DNA of 64,000 nt from CAZDDI01 sp964504195 (GTDB taxonomy: Bacteria; Chloroflexota; Anaerolineae; B4-G1; SLSP01). The position numbers and the translations under genes were made by a program. The DNA lies in the NCBI GenBank assembly GCA_964504195.1, contig CAZDDI010000016.1, forward strand, positions 1 to 64,000, read 5' to 3'. Within the stretch, counting starts at the first letter, position 1. Every line of letters begins with the position of its first letter. The notes below the pieces were generated by a model, which saw only the letters and a list, made by a program, of their open reading frames with translations, was not told the origin of the DNA and searched no databases. Below, piece by piece: positions 25,501 to 34,255 of this stretch.

Positions 25501-28500
25501 GTGGAAACGCAGATTCGTCTGGTGCGGCGTAAACTTCTCGCGCTGTTGGCTATCAGTACGCTGACAGCGCCGTTGATGTTGGCGCTTATCACGCCGTTGC
25601 TCTCGGGGCTTCCCCCACAAGTTTTGCGCCTGGGATTGATTAATTACGTTATCTTTACCCCTCTGCTGCTCCTGGCGGTTTTGTTGGGAGCGTTCTTTTA
25701 TCTTAGACCGATCACCCAATTGGGGGCAGCTTTGGGACACGCCGCGCCACCCCCGCCGGGGCTTGTGGTACGCGCGCGACGCTTGGCTTTTACTGCCCCG
25801 ATTCACCTTCTCTACTTCCCAGTAGTGTTGACTTTTGGTGTCGCAACCTCTGCCGATGTTTTTGGTGCGCTGTTCATCCCCGGTTATTACTTTTCCGCCC
25901 ATTTTCCTAATTCGGTCTTGGCAACGCTTGTTGCTGCTGTGATAAGTCTTGTTATCTCGATTATCTCGCGCCGTTTGCTACGCCCGGTTTTGTATGTCAC
26001 CGCCGGGTTGGCTGCACAACCAGACGCAGGCCCACGCTTTGCTTTGCGGACTCGTCAGCTGCTTATCACATTCTTGCTGGTATTGATTGTTGTCGTGTTT
26101 TTAGGCTTGCTTGGCTACAACATGGTGGTCTTCAATGCGCGCGAGAGCCTGCGTCATCAGTATCAGGTGGTAGGGCGCGCGATCGTTGAAGGAATGTCGC
26201 CGTATGTGGGTGATGAAGCGCTCATTGCGTATATCGAGACGCTTGATTTGGAGATGCCCGGCTTCGCTTTTGTACTGGATCGAGAGGGCGAGTTGCTTTC
26301 ACGCCCGCCTGTGGCATATGCTGATTGGTGGTTGCCGCTCGACAATCTGTATAGTGGCGCGATGAGTTTTGGAGAGAGTGAATTGCTGCTTATGTATTTA
26401 CCCCGCCAGGACTGCCAGTGGTGGCTGGGATTTGTGTATCGGATTGATCCATTGCGTATGGCGCCGGTCGCGCGCGCCGCGGCGGTGTTATTGGTGTTTT
26501 CATTGGGCATGAGTTGCCTCGTCTTTATCGTCAACCATCAAATCTCGGATGATTTGACCCGTGATATTGAATATGTTACGGGCCGTTTGATGGCGCTGGC
26601 GCATGGCCAGCATGTAGGTGCGGAGCGCCTGAGTATTGTATCGTTGGATGAAGTGGGTGATCTTACTCTGGCCTTCAATGCGCTTTTGGATCGTGTACAA
26701 GCCCAGCAAGAGCAATTGGAGCTAGAACAGCAGGAGCTCCTGGCCCTGCAACAGGTTTCTGGTAAGATCACTTCTATTTTGGACACGCAACAATTGTTTG
26801 CAGAACTCATCGCTGGTATGGAAGAGGTGTTTGGCTATCGTAATACTGCCATTTTTTTGCTCGATGAGAGCGGCACACGATTAGAAGTAGTCGCGCGTGC
26901 GGCCTACCTGGATACCGATGCCGTATGCACTGACATTCGAGTGGGCGAGGGTTTGGTGGGCCGGGTAATGCAGACTGGCGAACCGCTTGTGGTGAGGGAT
27001 GTAAGCAAGGAACCTGCGTATGTAGCAGTAGACCCAGAGACACGCTCGGAGCTGGTTATCCCATTACTTATCAGCGACAAGCTAGTAGGTGTTTTTAACG
27101 TTGAGAGTCCACAAATTAACGCTTTTACCACGCGCGATGTGCGTATCGTTTCTTCGTTGGCTAATCAGGTGGCGATTGCCATTCACAATGCACAACTCTA
27201 CTCTGAGGCTGAGGAACAGCGTCAGACGGCTACGGCCTTGGCGCAGTTGGCATGGACGCTCAATACTACGCTTAATCTTAATGATGTGCTTAACATCGCC
27301 TTACGGCAGCTTTCCAGAGCGCTTGTGTTCGATACCGCTGCCATTCATTTATTGGAAGGGCGGGATTTGATGGTAGTGGCTGGGTCGGGTTTTGAGTTTC
27401 CGGAGGCAGTCATCGGGCAATCGTTCTCGCCGGATGAGAATAATCTGGGTTATCAGGTGATGCTGGCGCAGCACGTGCATGTTGTTGCCGATGTGCAGCA
27501 ATTATCCGAGTGGGGGCACGCGCGCCGTGAGGTGGAAGGTGTTACTACGATTCGCTCATGGATTGGCGCGCCGCTGGTGGTGCAGGGGAAAAGCATTGGC
27601 TTGCTCACTGTAGATAAGCACGAGCCAGATTTTTATAGACAGGAAGATATCGTGGTTGCTGAAGCTTTCGCCTCGCATATTGCGATGGCGGTTCACAATG
27701 CACGCCTTTATCAGATGTCGCAGCAGCGTGCTGCCGAGATGGCTAAGATGGCCCACAACATTGCTGTAGATCGCAGTAAGCTGGATGCTATCTTGCGCAA
27801 TATCGCTGATGGGCTGATTGTGACGGATGCGTCTGGTTCCATCATCATGATTAACCCGGCCTTCGAGACGCTTTTCGGACGAGCTGCTGGTACACTGGTG
27901 GGTCAGCAGCTCGCGGCAGTACTTGCGCACCCGGAATTACAAGGGCTTATCCATCAGGCCCTTCAACAAACAGAGGCCACCATCATGGCTGAGATCTCCC
28001 TGCCCGATGGCCAGGTACTCAAGGCAGCCTCGGCAGCTATTGTGGATGATGATCTGTTAGTAGGCACTGTTTCGGTGTTGCGTGATGTGACCCACGAAAA
28101 AGAAGTGGATCGCATGAAAACCGAGTTTATTTCCGCTGTCTCACACGAATTGCGTACCCCGTTGACCTCAGTGCTAGGCTTCGCTAAGTTGATTACGCGT
28201 TCTTTTGATCGGGACGTGCTTCCCCTGCTACCGGACGATACCCCCGATCTTGTCAAATCCATTCAGCGTATTACGGATAATCTGCGCATTATTTTAGTGG
28301 AAGGCGAACGGCTCACGCATCTCATCAACGATGTGCTGGATATTGCCAAATTGGAATCCGGCAAGGTGGAGTGGCGTGATGAGCCGTTGGATGTGACGCA
28401 CATGGTAGATCAGGCATTGCAGGGGGTGCGGCAGGTAGCTACGGCCAAAGGACTGGCGCTGCGTGTTTCGATGGCAAAAGGGTTGCCGTTGTTGCTCGCT

Positions 28501-29613
28501 GATCCTTTGCGCATCCGCCAGTTGCTGGATAATTTGCTCTCTAATGCACTCAAGTTCACTGAAACGGGTGCAATTGAAGTTACTGCGGAGCGTTTGGAGC
28601 CGGGGCAACCGATACACAGTTGGCGAGCGCCGCATAGTGGTGCAATCTTGCTCACAGTTCAGGATAGCGGGCCAGGTATTTCGGAGAGCGATCTGCCCCG
28701 CATTTTCATGCGTTTTCAGCAGTTGGCTGCTGATGCGCTCACTGATAAGCCACGTGGCACTGGTTTGGGGTTGGCAATTTGTCGGGAAATCGTTAATCAC
28801 TACAAGGGGGTAATTTGGGTGGAATCACAATTCGGTAGCGGGGCAACTTTCTGTGTTGCGTTGCCTATCGTGCAGTTCGAAGGCGTTTCTACCCAACAAT
28901 CTTTAGCGCAAGTTGTCACTTCTGAGATTCGGCCGCGCACCACAGGTATGTTGCCTTCATTGGAGGAACGACTGCCGTTGGTGTTGATTGTGGACGATGA
29001 GGTGTATATTCGCTCGCTACTGATGCAGGAATTAGAGCGAGCCGGGTATCGCACCTTGCAGGCTTCCACCGGTACCGAGGCTTTGTTGTTGGCACGTCGC
29101 CATCATCCGGCGCTGATTTTATTGGATGTGATGATGCCCGATATTTCTGGTTTTGATGTATTGCGTATCCTTAAGTCCGATCCAGCGACTCAGAGCGTGC
29201 CTGTAGTAATTCTCTCTATTGTGGAAGATCGGCGCTTGGGATTAGCGTTAGGGGCAAGTGATTATCTCCTCAAGCCGGTGGATGTAGAACAATTACTTGC
29301 AGCAGTGAAGGCGTTGTTGCGCCAGTCTACGTGTGTTTCCACAGCGGTTGTCGCTGTGCATGAGCGTTCCGCTCTTGAAGCATTGACAGCAGCCTTGCAT
29401 GTGGAAGGTTATGAAATGGTGGATGGATATGATCCGCGTGGCGCGTTGCTACACCCCCTTCCGGCACAGGTTGTCCCAGAAACCCTAAGCGCATTGTTGG
29501 CGAACTTGTCCTCAGCTGATGCTTTCAAAGTTGTGCGTTTTGAAAATGTAGCCCAAAATCATACCATAGTGGTTTTCGTCGGTGTAAGGCAAGAAATCAC
29601 GCAATCCAACTGA
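25501..29613 (+). CDS. hybrid sensor histidine kinase
   Basis: 1370 residues from a GTG start with AAGGA 8 bases upstream. About six membrane helices lie in the first 345 residues, including a sensor loop between about 215 and 320. A HAMP segment (about 345-405) and a short coiled coil precede two GAF domains (about 420-575 and 590-735). A PAS domain (about 755-870) precedes HisKA with SHELRTPL (His about 881) and HATPase_c (about 990-1130; LLDNLLSNALKF, DSGPGI, GTGLGLAI). A receiver domain follows with LILLDVMMPD (Asp about 1209), and a last 100 residues are unassigned. It detects signals in the membrane and cytoplasm and can pass phosphate to its own receiver or the regulator at 25071. Confidence 0.9.
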   Translation: METQIRLVRRKLLALLAISTLTAPLMLALITPLLSGLPPQVLRLGLINYVIFTPLLLLAVLLGAFFYLRPITQLGAALGHAAPPPPGLVVRARRLAFTAPIHLLYFPVVLTFGVATSADVFGALFIPGYYFSAHFPNSVLATLVAAVISLVISIISRRLLRPVLYVTAGLAAQPDAGPRFALRTRQLLITFLLVLIVVVFLGLLGYNMVVFNARESLRHQYQVVGRAIVEGMSPYVGDEALIAYIETLDLEMPGFAFVLDREGELLSRPPVAYADWWLPLDNLYSGAMSFGESELLLMYLPRQDCQWWLGFVYRIDPLRMAPVARAAAVLLVFSLGMSCLVFIVNHQISDDLTRDIEYVTGRLMALAHGQHVGAERLSIVSLDEVGDLTLAFNALLDRVQAQQEQLELEQQELLALQQVSGKITSILDTQQLFAELIAGMEEVFGYRNTAIFLLDESGTRLEVVARAAYLDTDAVCTDIRVGEGLVGRVMQTGEPLVVRDVSKEPAYVAVDPETRSELVIPLLISDKLVGVFNVESPQINAFTTRDVRIVSSLANQVAIAIHNAQLYSEAEEQRQTATALAQLAWTLNTTLNLNDVLNIALRQLSRALVFDTAAIHLLEGRDLMVVAGSGFEFPEAVIGQSFSPDENNLGYQVMLAQHVHVVADVQQLSEWGHARREVEGVTTIRSWIGAPLVVQGKSIGLLTVDKHEPDFYRQEDIVVAEAFASHIAMAVHNARLYQMSQQRAAEMAKMAHNIAVDRSKLDAILRNIADGLIVTDASGSIIMINPAFETLFGRAAGTLVGQQLAAVLAHPELQGLIHQALQQTEATIMAEISLPDGQVLKAASAAIVDDDLLVGTVSVLRDVTHEKEVDRMKTEFISAVSHELRTPLTSVLGFAKLITRSFDRDVLPLLPDDTPDLVKSIQRITDNLRIILVEGERLTHLINDVLDIAKLESGKVEWRDEPLDVTHMVDQALQGVRQVATAKGLALRVSMAKGLPLLLADPLRIRQLLDNLLSNALKFTETGAIEVTAERLEPGQPIHSWRAPHSGAILLTVQDSGPGISESDLPRIFMRFQQLAADALTDKPRGTGLGLAICREIVNHYKGVIWVESQFGSGATFCVALPIVQFEGVSTQQSLAQVVTSEIRPRTTGMLPSLEERLPLVLIVDDEVYIRSLLMQELERAGYRTLQASTGTEALLLARRHHPALILLDVMMPDISGFDVLRILKSDPATQSVPVVILSIVEDRRLGLALGASDYLLKPVDVEQLLAAVKALLRQSTCVSTAVVAVHERSALEALTAALHVEGYEMVDGYDPRGALLHPLPAQVVPETLSALLANLSSADAFKVVRFENVAQNHTIVVFVGVRQEITQSN

Positions 29614-29683
29614 CTGCCGAGTAGAAAAGTCCTCAGGATATGTATCTGGCTGTGCAGTTGTAAATTTTTTCAAGGAGCAGAGC

Positions 29684-31777
29684 ATGGATCTATTGGAATA
29701 CTTCTTCAATCCCCAAGGTGTTGCTGTTATCGGCGCGAGCGCCGACCCCGCTAAACTCAGTTACGGTGTTGTCCACAACCTCAAAGAGCATGGTTACCAG
29801 GGACCGATTTACCCTATCAACCCCAAAGGCGGCGAGATTCTGGGTCTCAAGGTTTACCCTACCATTACTGATGTCCCTGATCCCATTGAACTTGCAGTCA
29901 TCATGGTGCGTGCCGATATGGTGCCCGATGCGGTGCGTGCGTGCGGCGAGCGCGGCCTCAAGGTCGTCATCGTCATCACCGGCGGCTTTCGCGAGGCCGG
30001 GCCAGAGGGTGCGGAGCTCGAACGCTCGCTCAAGACCATCGCCGAGAGCTACGGGATGCGCCTCATCGGCCCTAACTGCGTGGGCGTGATGGATACACAC
30101 ATCCCGCTCGACACCACCTTCATCAGCGCGATGCCCAAACAGGGCAGCATCGGCTTTGCGTCGCACTCCGGCGCGATTGTAGGTGGCACCATTGATTGGG
30201 CGATTCAGATGGGCGTGGGCTACAGTCGCATCGCCAGTCTGGGCAACCAGGTGGATGTGAGCCTGGCCGATGGGATCCGCATGATGTATACCGATCCGCA
30301 CACCCAGGTTATCAGCCTCTATGCCGAGGGCATCCCCGATGGCCCAGACTTTGTGCAGACCGCCGCCGCTATTTACCGCGAAAAGCCCATCGTGCTGGTG
30401 AAAGCCGGGCGTACTGAGGCCGGGACGCGCGCGGTCGCCTCGCACACGGGCGCGTTGGCCGGCGCGGGCAAAGCCTATCGCGCCGCCTGCCACCGCGCGG
30501 GCATCGTTATGGTCAATTCGCTCCAGGAGCAGAATGATGTGGCGATGGCGCTGGCGCACCAGCCGTTGCCCCCCGGCCCGCGCGTGGCCATGGTCACGAA
30601 CGCGGGCGGCCCGGCGGCGCTCGCTGCCGATGCGCTCGATGAGTGCGGCTTGCAATTAGCCGATCTCAAGCCGGAGACCATCGAGAAGCTCAAACCGGTC
30701 ACGCCGCACGGTACCCAGCTGGGCAACCCGGTGGATATGCTGGGCGGCCCGCGCGCCGAGATGTACCGTGACGTGATCCGCATCCTGTTGGAAGACCCCG
30801 GCGTGGATATGGTGCAGGCGATCTTTGTCCCGCAGGCCATCACGCCCGTTGAGGATGTGGCGCGCCATATCGTCGAGGGTGCGCGCGGTGCGAGCAAGCC
30901 TGTTGTAGCGTGTTTGGTGGGCGGCGTGAGTCTCCCCGAAGCGATTCACATCCTCCATGCAGGTGGCGTGCCGTTCTACCAGGATCCTAATCGCGCCAGC
31001 CGGTCGCTGGCCGGGTTGTGGGAGTACGCACAGCTGCGCGCCCGCCCCGATTTGACTCCCACGCCCGTTCCCGATGTGGCGCGCAAGAAGGCGCAAGTCA
31101 TCCTTGCTGGTGCCTGGGATGCGCAAGGCAAGGGCTTTGTGGATTCGGAGATCGCGGCGCAGGTCGCGGCGACTTACGGGATTCACATCCCTTTCTCCGG
31201 CATCGCCAGTACCGCCGATGAAGCGGTCGCCCTGGCGGAAAAGGGTGGCTATCCGGTGGTGATGAAGCTCATCGCGCCAGGCGTCGTTCACAAGGCGGAT
31301 GTGGGCGGCATCGCGCTCAACATCACCGATGCAGAGACTGTCCGCGCCACGTTCGCGCGGATGGCGGCGGGCGATTCCACGCGCCAGACGATGGTGCAGC
31401 AGATGGCCCCCAAGGGGCAAGAGGTCATTCTGGGGGCGCAGCGCGATCCGCAGTTTGGCCCGCTGCTGATGTTCGGGATGGGTGGCATCTACGTCGAGGT
31501 GCTCAAGGATGTGGCATTCCGGCTGGCGCCGCTGTGCGAGCTTGATGCGCGCGCCATGATTGCGGAGACGGCGGTGGGCAAAATCCTCCAGGGTGTGCGC
31601 GGTCAGCCGCCCGGCGATATTGCCGGTATCGTGGATACCCTGCGCCGGGTGGGGCAGCTCGTGAGCGATTTTCCCTGCATCTCCGAGATGGACATCAACC
31701 CGCTCATCGTCGCCCCGGAGGGCCAGGGCGTCTGGGCCGTAGACGTGCGCCTGGCGCTCGACAGCCGTCCCGAATAA
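29684..31777 (+). CDS. acetate-CoA ligase (ADP-forming), fused alpha-beta
   Basis: 697 residues. The alpha part is a CoA-binding Rossmann domain (VAVIGASADPAKLSYGVV, 14-31), then ligase domains with GPNCVGVMD and the phospho-histidine loop VASHTGALAGAG (His about 254). The beta part (about 480-690) is an ATP-grasp domain with YPVVMKLIAPGVVHKADVGG. The enzyme makes ATP from an acyl-CoA, ADP and phosphate, giving acetate or another acid, and is typical of fermenting archaea and anaerobic bacteria. AAGGAG is 6 bases before the ATG. It is a single gene with no pathway neighbours, followed by a palindrome that could end the transcript. Confidence 0.9.
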   Translation: MDLLEYFFNPQGVAVIGASADPAKLSYGVVHNLKEHGYQGPIYPINPKGGEILGLKVYPTITDVPDPIELAVIMVRADMVPDAVRACGERGLKVVIVITGGFREAGPEGAELERSLKTIAESYGMRLIGPNCVGVMDTHIPLDTTFISAMPKQGSIGFASHSGAIVGGTIDWAIQMGVGYSRIASLGNQVDVSLADGIRMMYTDPHTQVISLYAEGIPDGPDFVQTAAAIYREKPIVLVKAGRTEAGTRAVASHTGALAGAGKAYRAACHRAGIVMVNSLQEQNDVAMALAHQPLPPGPRVAMVTNAGGPAALAADALDECGLQLADLKPETIEKLKPVTPHGTQLGNPVDMLGGPRAEMYRDVIRILLEDPGVDMVQAIFVPQAITPVEDVARHIVEGARGASKPVVACLVGGVSLPEAIHILHAGGVPFYQDPNRASRSLAGLWEYAQLRARPDLTPTPVPDVARKKAQVILAGAWDAQGKGFVDSEIAAQVAATYGIHIPFSGIASTADEAVALAEKGGYPVVMKLIAPGVVHKADVGGIALNITDAETVRATFARMAAGDSTRQTMVQQMAPKGQEVILGAQRDPQFGPLLMFGMGGIYVEVLKDVAFRLAPLCELDARAMIAETAVGKILQGVRGQPPGDIAGIVDTLRRVGQLVSDFPCISEMDINPLIVAPEGQGVWAVDVRLALDSRPE

Positions 31778-31784
31778 TAACTTT

Positions 31785-31817
31785 AGACCTGGCAGGTTTC
31801 TGAAATCTGCCAGGTCT
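31785..31817. repeat. palindrome, AGACCTGGCAGGTTT family (ends only)
   Basis: Arms AGACCTGGCAGGTTT and AAATCTGCCAGGTCT with one mismatch and a 3-base loop, 8 bases after the stop of the CoA ligase gene. It consists of just the termini of the longer element at 11022-11115 and 46896-46992, and may double as a terminator. Confidence 0.55.
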
Positions 31818-31846
31818 GCCGACTTTAGATTTCCTTGGAGGCGCGC

Positions 31847-32833
31847 ATGACACAACCATTGGATTCACCCGAAACGCAGGCTGCGTTGAGCGCAGCCTGG
31901 CATACGATTCTGGCGCAGGCCAGCCCCTTGCACCTTGAGGCGCAGGCGATGTGCGATGCGTTGGCCGGGCAGACGCTCACGCTGCTGGCTGCTGCTGCTG
32001 TGTTCGAAGCGGGCGCTTTGGGCACAACGCTGGCGGATTTGGATGGTGTGCAAGTGCAGCATTTCACGCAGTTGCAGGTCGCGCTGGGGGAGGTGTGCGA
32101 CGGAATCGCTCCGGCGGCCTTGGCGCGCTTCCAGGCGGAACTGGCTGCCGGGTTCTATTTGCGCAAAGCTGCTGCCGCACGCCAATATAACATGGATGCC
32201 GCCACTATGATGGGCCATGACCTGAAAACCCCCATCAACGCCATCACCGGCTTCTCCAAGGTCATCCTTAAAGGCATTGATGGCCCGATTAACGAGATGC
32301 AGCATGAAGACCTTACCTCGATTTTTAACGCGGGGCAGAAACTGCTTAGTCTGATACATGATTTATTCGAGGTGATGAAGGTAGATGCGGCTAAGACGCC
32401 ACTCTACGATGGGCCTTATGCTGTAGCGAGTCTTTTGGGTGATGTGGTCGGGGTCATGCAACCGCGCCTTGCCGATGCCGGGCACACGCTGATTTTGCGC
32501 TGTGTGGGCGATTTGGGCGAGCTGTATGATGCTGCGCTGTTTGTGCGTTGGATTGCATTGGCGTTGGTGCTCCAGGCGATGCAAGGTGCTGCGTCAGGAG
32601 AGCTCACTCTGACTGCATCCACGCAACAGCGCGAGGGTGTCTCAACACTCACGTTAGCGGTTACCCACACCAATCCGCCTCAGGGCGAGGCACGTACCGC
32701 TGCGATGGATGTTCACAGCTCGTTGCATCTGTTCACTGCGCAAACGTTTTGCACCGAGTTGCATGGCGCGTTGGAGATTGGGCTAGAGGGGGGAAAATTC
32801 ATCTTCCGCGCGCATATTCCCATGTCTGGATGA
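31847..32833 (+). CDS. HisKA-domain protein with degenerate ATPase half
   Basis: 328 residues; TTGGAGG precedes this ATG by 5 bases. The N-terminal 110 residues are helical and Ala-rich. A clear HisKA motif follows (MMGHDLKTPINAITGFSKVI, His about 128) with a long helix ending in LLSLIHDLFEVMK. The last 170 residues align in position with HATPase_c but lack a convincing N box, DxGxG or GxGLG motif. It can probably dimerise and perhaps be phosphorylated, but is unlikely to bind ATP itself. It may be a partner of the hybrid kinase or respond to the DegV region. A palindromic repeat follows. Confidence 0.65.
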   Translation: MTQPLDSPETQAALSAAWHTILAQASPLHLEAQAMCDALAGQTLTLLAAAAVFEAGALGTTLADLDGVQVQHFTQLQVALGEVCDGIAPAALARFQAELAAGFYLRKAAAARQYNMDAATMMGHDLKTPINAITGFSKVILKGIDGPINEMQHEDLTSIFNAGQKLLSLIHDLFEVMKVDAAKTPLYDGPYAVASLLGDVVGVMQPRLADAGHTLILRCVGDLGELYDAALFVRWIALALVLQAMQGAASGELTLTASTQQREGVSTLTLAVTHTNPPQGEARTAAMDVHSSLHLFTAQTFCTELHGALEIGLEGGKFIFRAHIPMSG

Positions 32834-32887
32834 GAATCTCACGCTAAGGTATGAAGAATACCAAGTTTTTTTGATTTTCCTTGCTAT

Positions 32888-32920
32888 AGACCTGGCAGGT
32901 TTCAAAAACCTGCCAGGTCT
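32888..32920. repeat. perfect 15-bp palindrome, AGACCTGGCAGGTTT family
   Basis: AGACCTGGCAGGTTT and its exact complement with a 3-base loop (CAA), between the HisKA gene and the DegV gene. It could act as a terminator hairpin, although no run of T follows. Confidence 0.6.
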
Positions 32921-32961
32921 GAGGGTAAGCTACTATTTTCAGAATGAAAGGAGAAAGAAAA

Positions 32962-33828
32962 ATGTTAATCGTAACCGATAGCGGCATGGATATGGCCGCT
33001 GAACAGTTGGAGGGTTTGGAACTGCATATTGCCCCGTTGGTGTTTACCCTGGATGGAAAAACTTATCGTAGTGGGGTGGATGTGGATGTGCCACAATTTT
33101 ATCGTATGTTGGCGGCTACATCGGATATGCCCACCACTTCGTTGCCTTCGGCAGGCGAGTTTGCGGAACTCTACCGTGAGCTGGCTAAAATTGATCCGGA
33201 AATCCTTTCGGTGCATATCTCATCGGGGCTGAGCGGGACGCTGGCTTCAGCGCGTGAGGGCGCTAAACTTGTGCCGGAGGCCAACATTACGCTGTATGAT
33301 ACCAAGACGCTCTCTGGTGCAGAGGGCTGGCATGTTGAGGCGGCGGCGCGGGCAGCAAAGGCAGGGTGGTCGGTGGCTGACACGGTCGCGCTGCTGGAGA
33401 AAGTGACTGCGGCTACGGACACCATCTATACGCTGGCGACGCTCAAGTATCTCATCCACGGCGGGCGGATTAGCCACCTCAAGGGACTCATGGCTTCGGT
33501 GTTGAATATCAAACCGATCATTGGGGTTGAGAAAGCGGAAGGGAAATATGCGCAGATGGGGCAGGCGCGCACGCTGGATCGTGCAATTCTCAAGCTGGCG
33601 GATATCGTTTTGGAGCGTTATCCAGAGAGCACTCCGATGCGCTTTCAGCCGCTGCACGGCGCTAACCTCGAAGGCGCACAGAAGTTGCAGGCCTATCTGG
33701 CAGAACGGTATGCAACTTGTGAATGGCTTCCCGTCGGGCCGATTGCGCCGGTGCTCGGCGCGCACACCGGGCCGGGACTGGTGGGGTTGGTCTACGCGCC
33801 GCTAGAGAAATTCCCGGAACTGCCGTAG
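32962..33828 (+). CDS. DegV-family fatty-acid-binding protein
   Basis: 288 residues, complete DegV fold: VTDSGMDM at the start, TSLPSAGEF (lipid-head contact, about residue 57), ISSGLSGTLASA (about 88-99) and the later KYLIHGGRISHLKG. In characterised members the protein holds a fatty acid and presents it to a fatty-acid kinase (FakA). No fakA is seen in this window. AAAGGAG lies 8 bases before the chosen ATG; an ATG six codons earlier overlaps this SD. Confidence 0.85.
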   Translation: MLIVTDSGMDMAAEQLEGLELHIAPLVFTLDGKTYRSGVDVDVPQFYRMLAATSDMPTTSLPSAGEFAELYRELAKIDPEILSVHISSGLSGTLASAREGAKLVPEANITLYDTKTLSGAEGWHVEAAARAAKAGWSVADTVALLEKVTAATDTIYTLATLKYLIHGGRISHLKGLMASVLNIKPIIGVEKAEGKYAQMGQARTLDRAILKLADIVLERYPESTPMRFQPLHGANLEGAQKLQAYLAERYATCEWLPVGPIAPVLGAHTGPGLVGLVYAPLEKFPELP

Positions 33829-33848
33829 GCGCTCTCAAAAGGTACAAG

Positions 33849-34160
33849 ATGGAAGATTTCCTGACTGCATTTGCGACCCTCTTTTTTATCGCGCTGGTTA
33901 TCGGACTGATTGTGTGGAACTTCTCGCGTAGCCGCGCGATGCTGGAGCGTTGGGCTACCATAAACGGCTACGAGCTTCTGCAAGCGGAATTCTCCTGGAT
34001 GCGCTTCGGGCCATTCTTTTGGACTTCATCCAAAGGCCAGCAGATTTACCGCATTGAGGTGCGCACGCGCGATGGACAACTTCGCCGTGGCTGGGCGCGT
34101 TGCGGCAGCTACTGGTGGGGCATCTTTGAGGATAAGGTCGAAGCGCGGTGGGAGACTTAA
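33849..34160 (+). CDS. membrane-anchored hypothetical protein
   Basis: 103 residues. One N-terminal transmembrane helix (about 7-25) is followed by a soluble domain of about 75 residues rich in Trp, Phe and Arg (for example YELLQAEFSWMRFGPFFWTSSKG, spaced as YELL..FSW..FGPFFW). It starts 20 bp after degV with a weak SD (AAAGG). The family was not recognised; similar short proteins with one helix and a beta-rich tail are frequent in environmental genomes. A perfect palindrome follows the stop. Confidence 0.6.
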   Translation: MEDFLTAFATLFFIALVIGLIVWNFSRSRAMLERWATINGYELLQAEFSWMRFGPFFWTSSKGQQIYRIEVRTRDGQLRRGWARCGSYWWGIFEDKVEARWET

Positions 34161-34195
34161 CGGTGTATTGCGCGTAAAATAGATGTTTTTGAAAT

Positions 34196-34237
34196 GTAAA
34201 GCGTGAAACGTGAAGAAGATCACGTTTCACGCTTTAC
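34196..34237. terminator. 18-bp palindrome between convergent genes
   Basis: Arms 34196-34213 and 34220-34237 are perfect complements with a 6-base loop, built from the CGTGAAACGTGA repeat. It lies between convergent genes (33849-34160 plus, 34256-35920 minus), where it could terminate both. It lacks a strong T run. Confidence 0.5.
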
Positions 34238-34255
34238 GTTTTACGCCCCTCAAGC

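Noticed and set aside
29690..31855. Minus-strand open frames opposite the CoA ligase gene (321 and 399 codons)
   Set aside because: Antisense to a well-supported gene, rich in His/Arg/Ala, with no SD and no recognisable domain.
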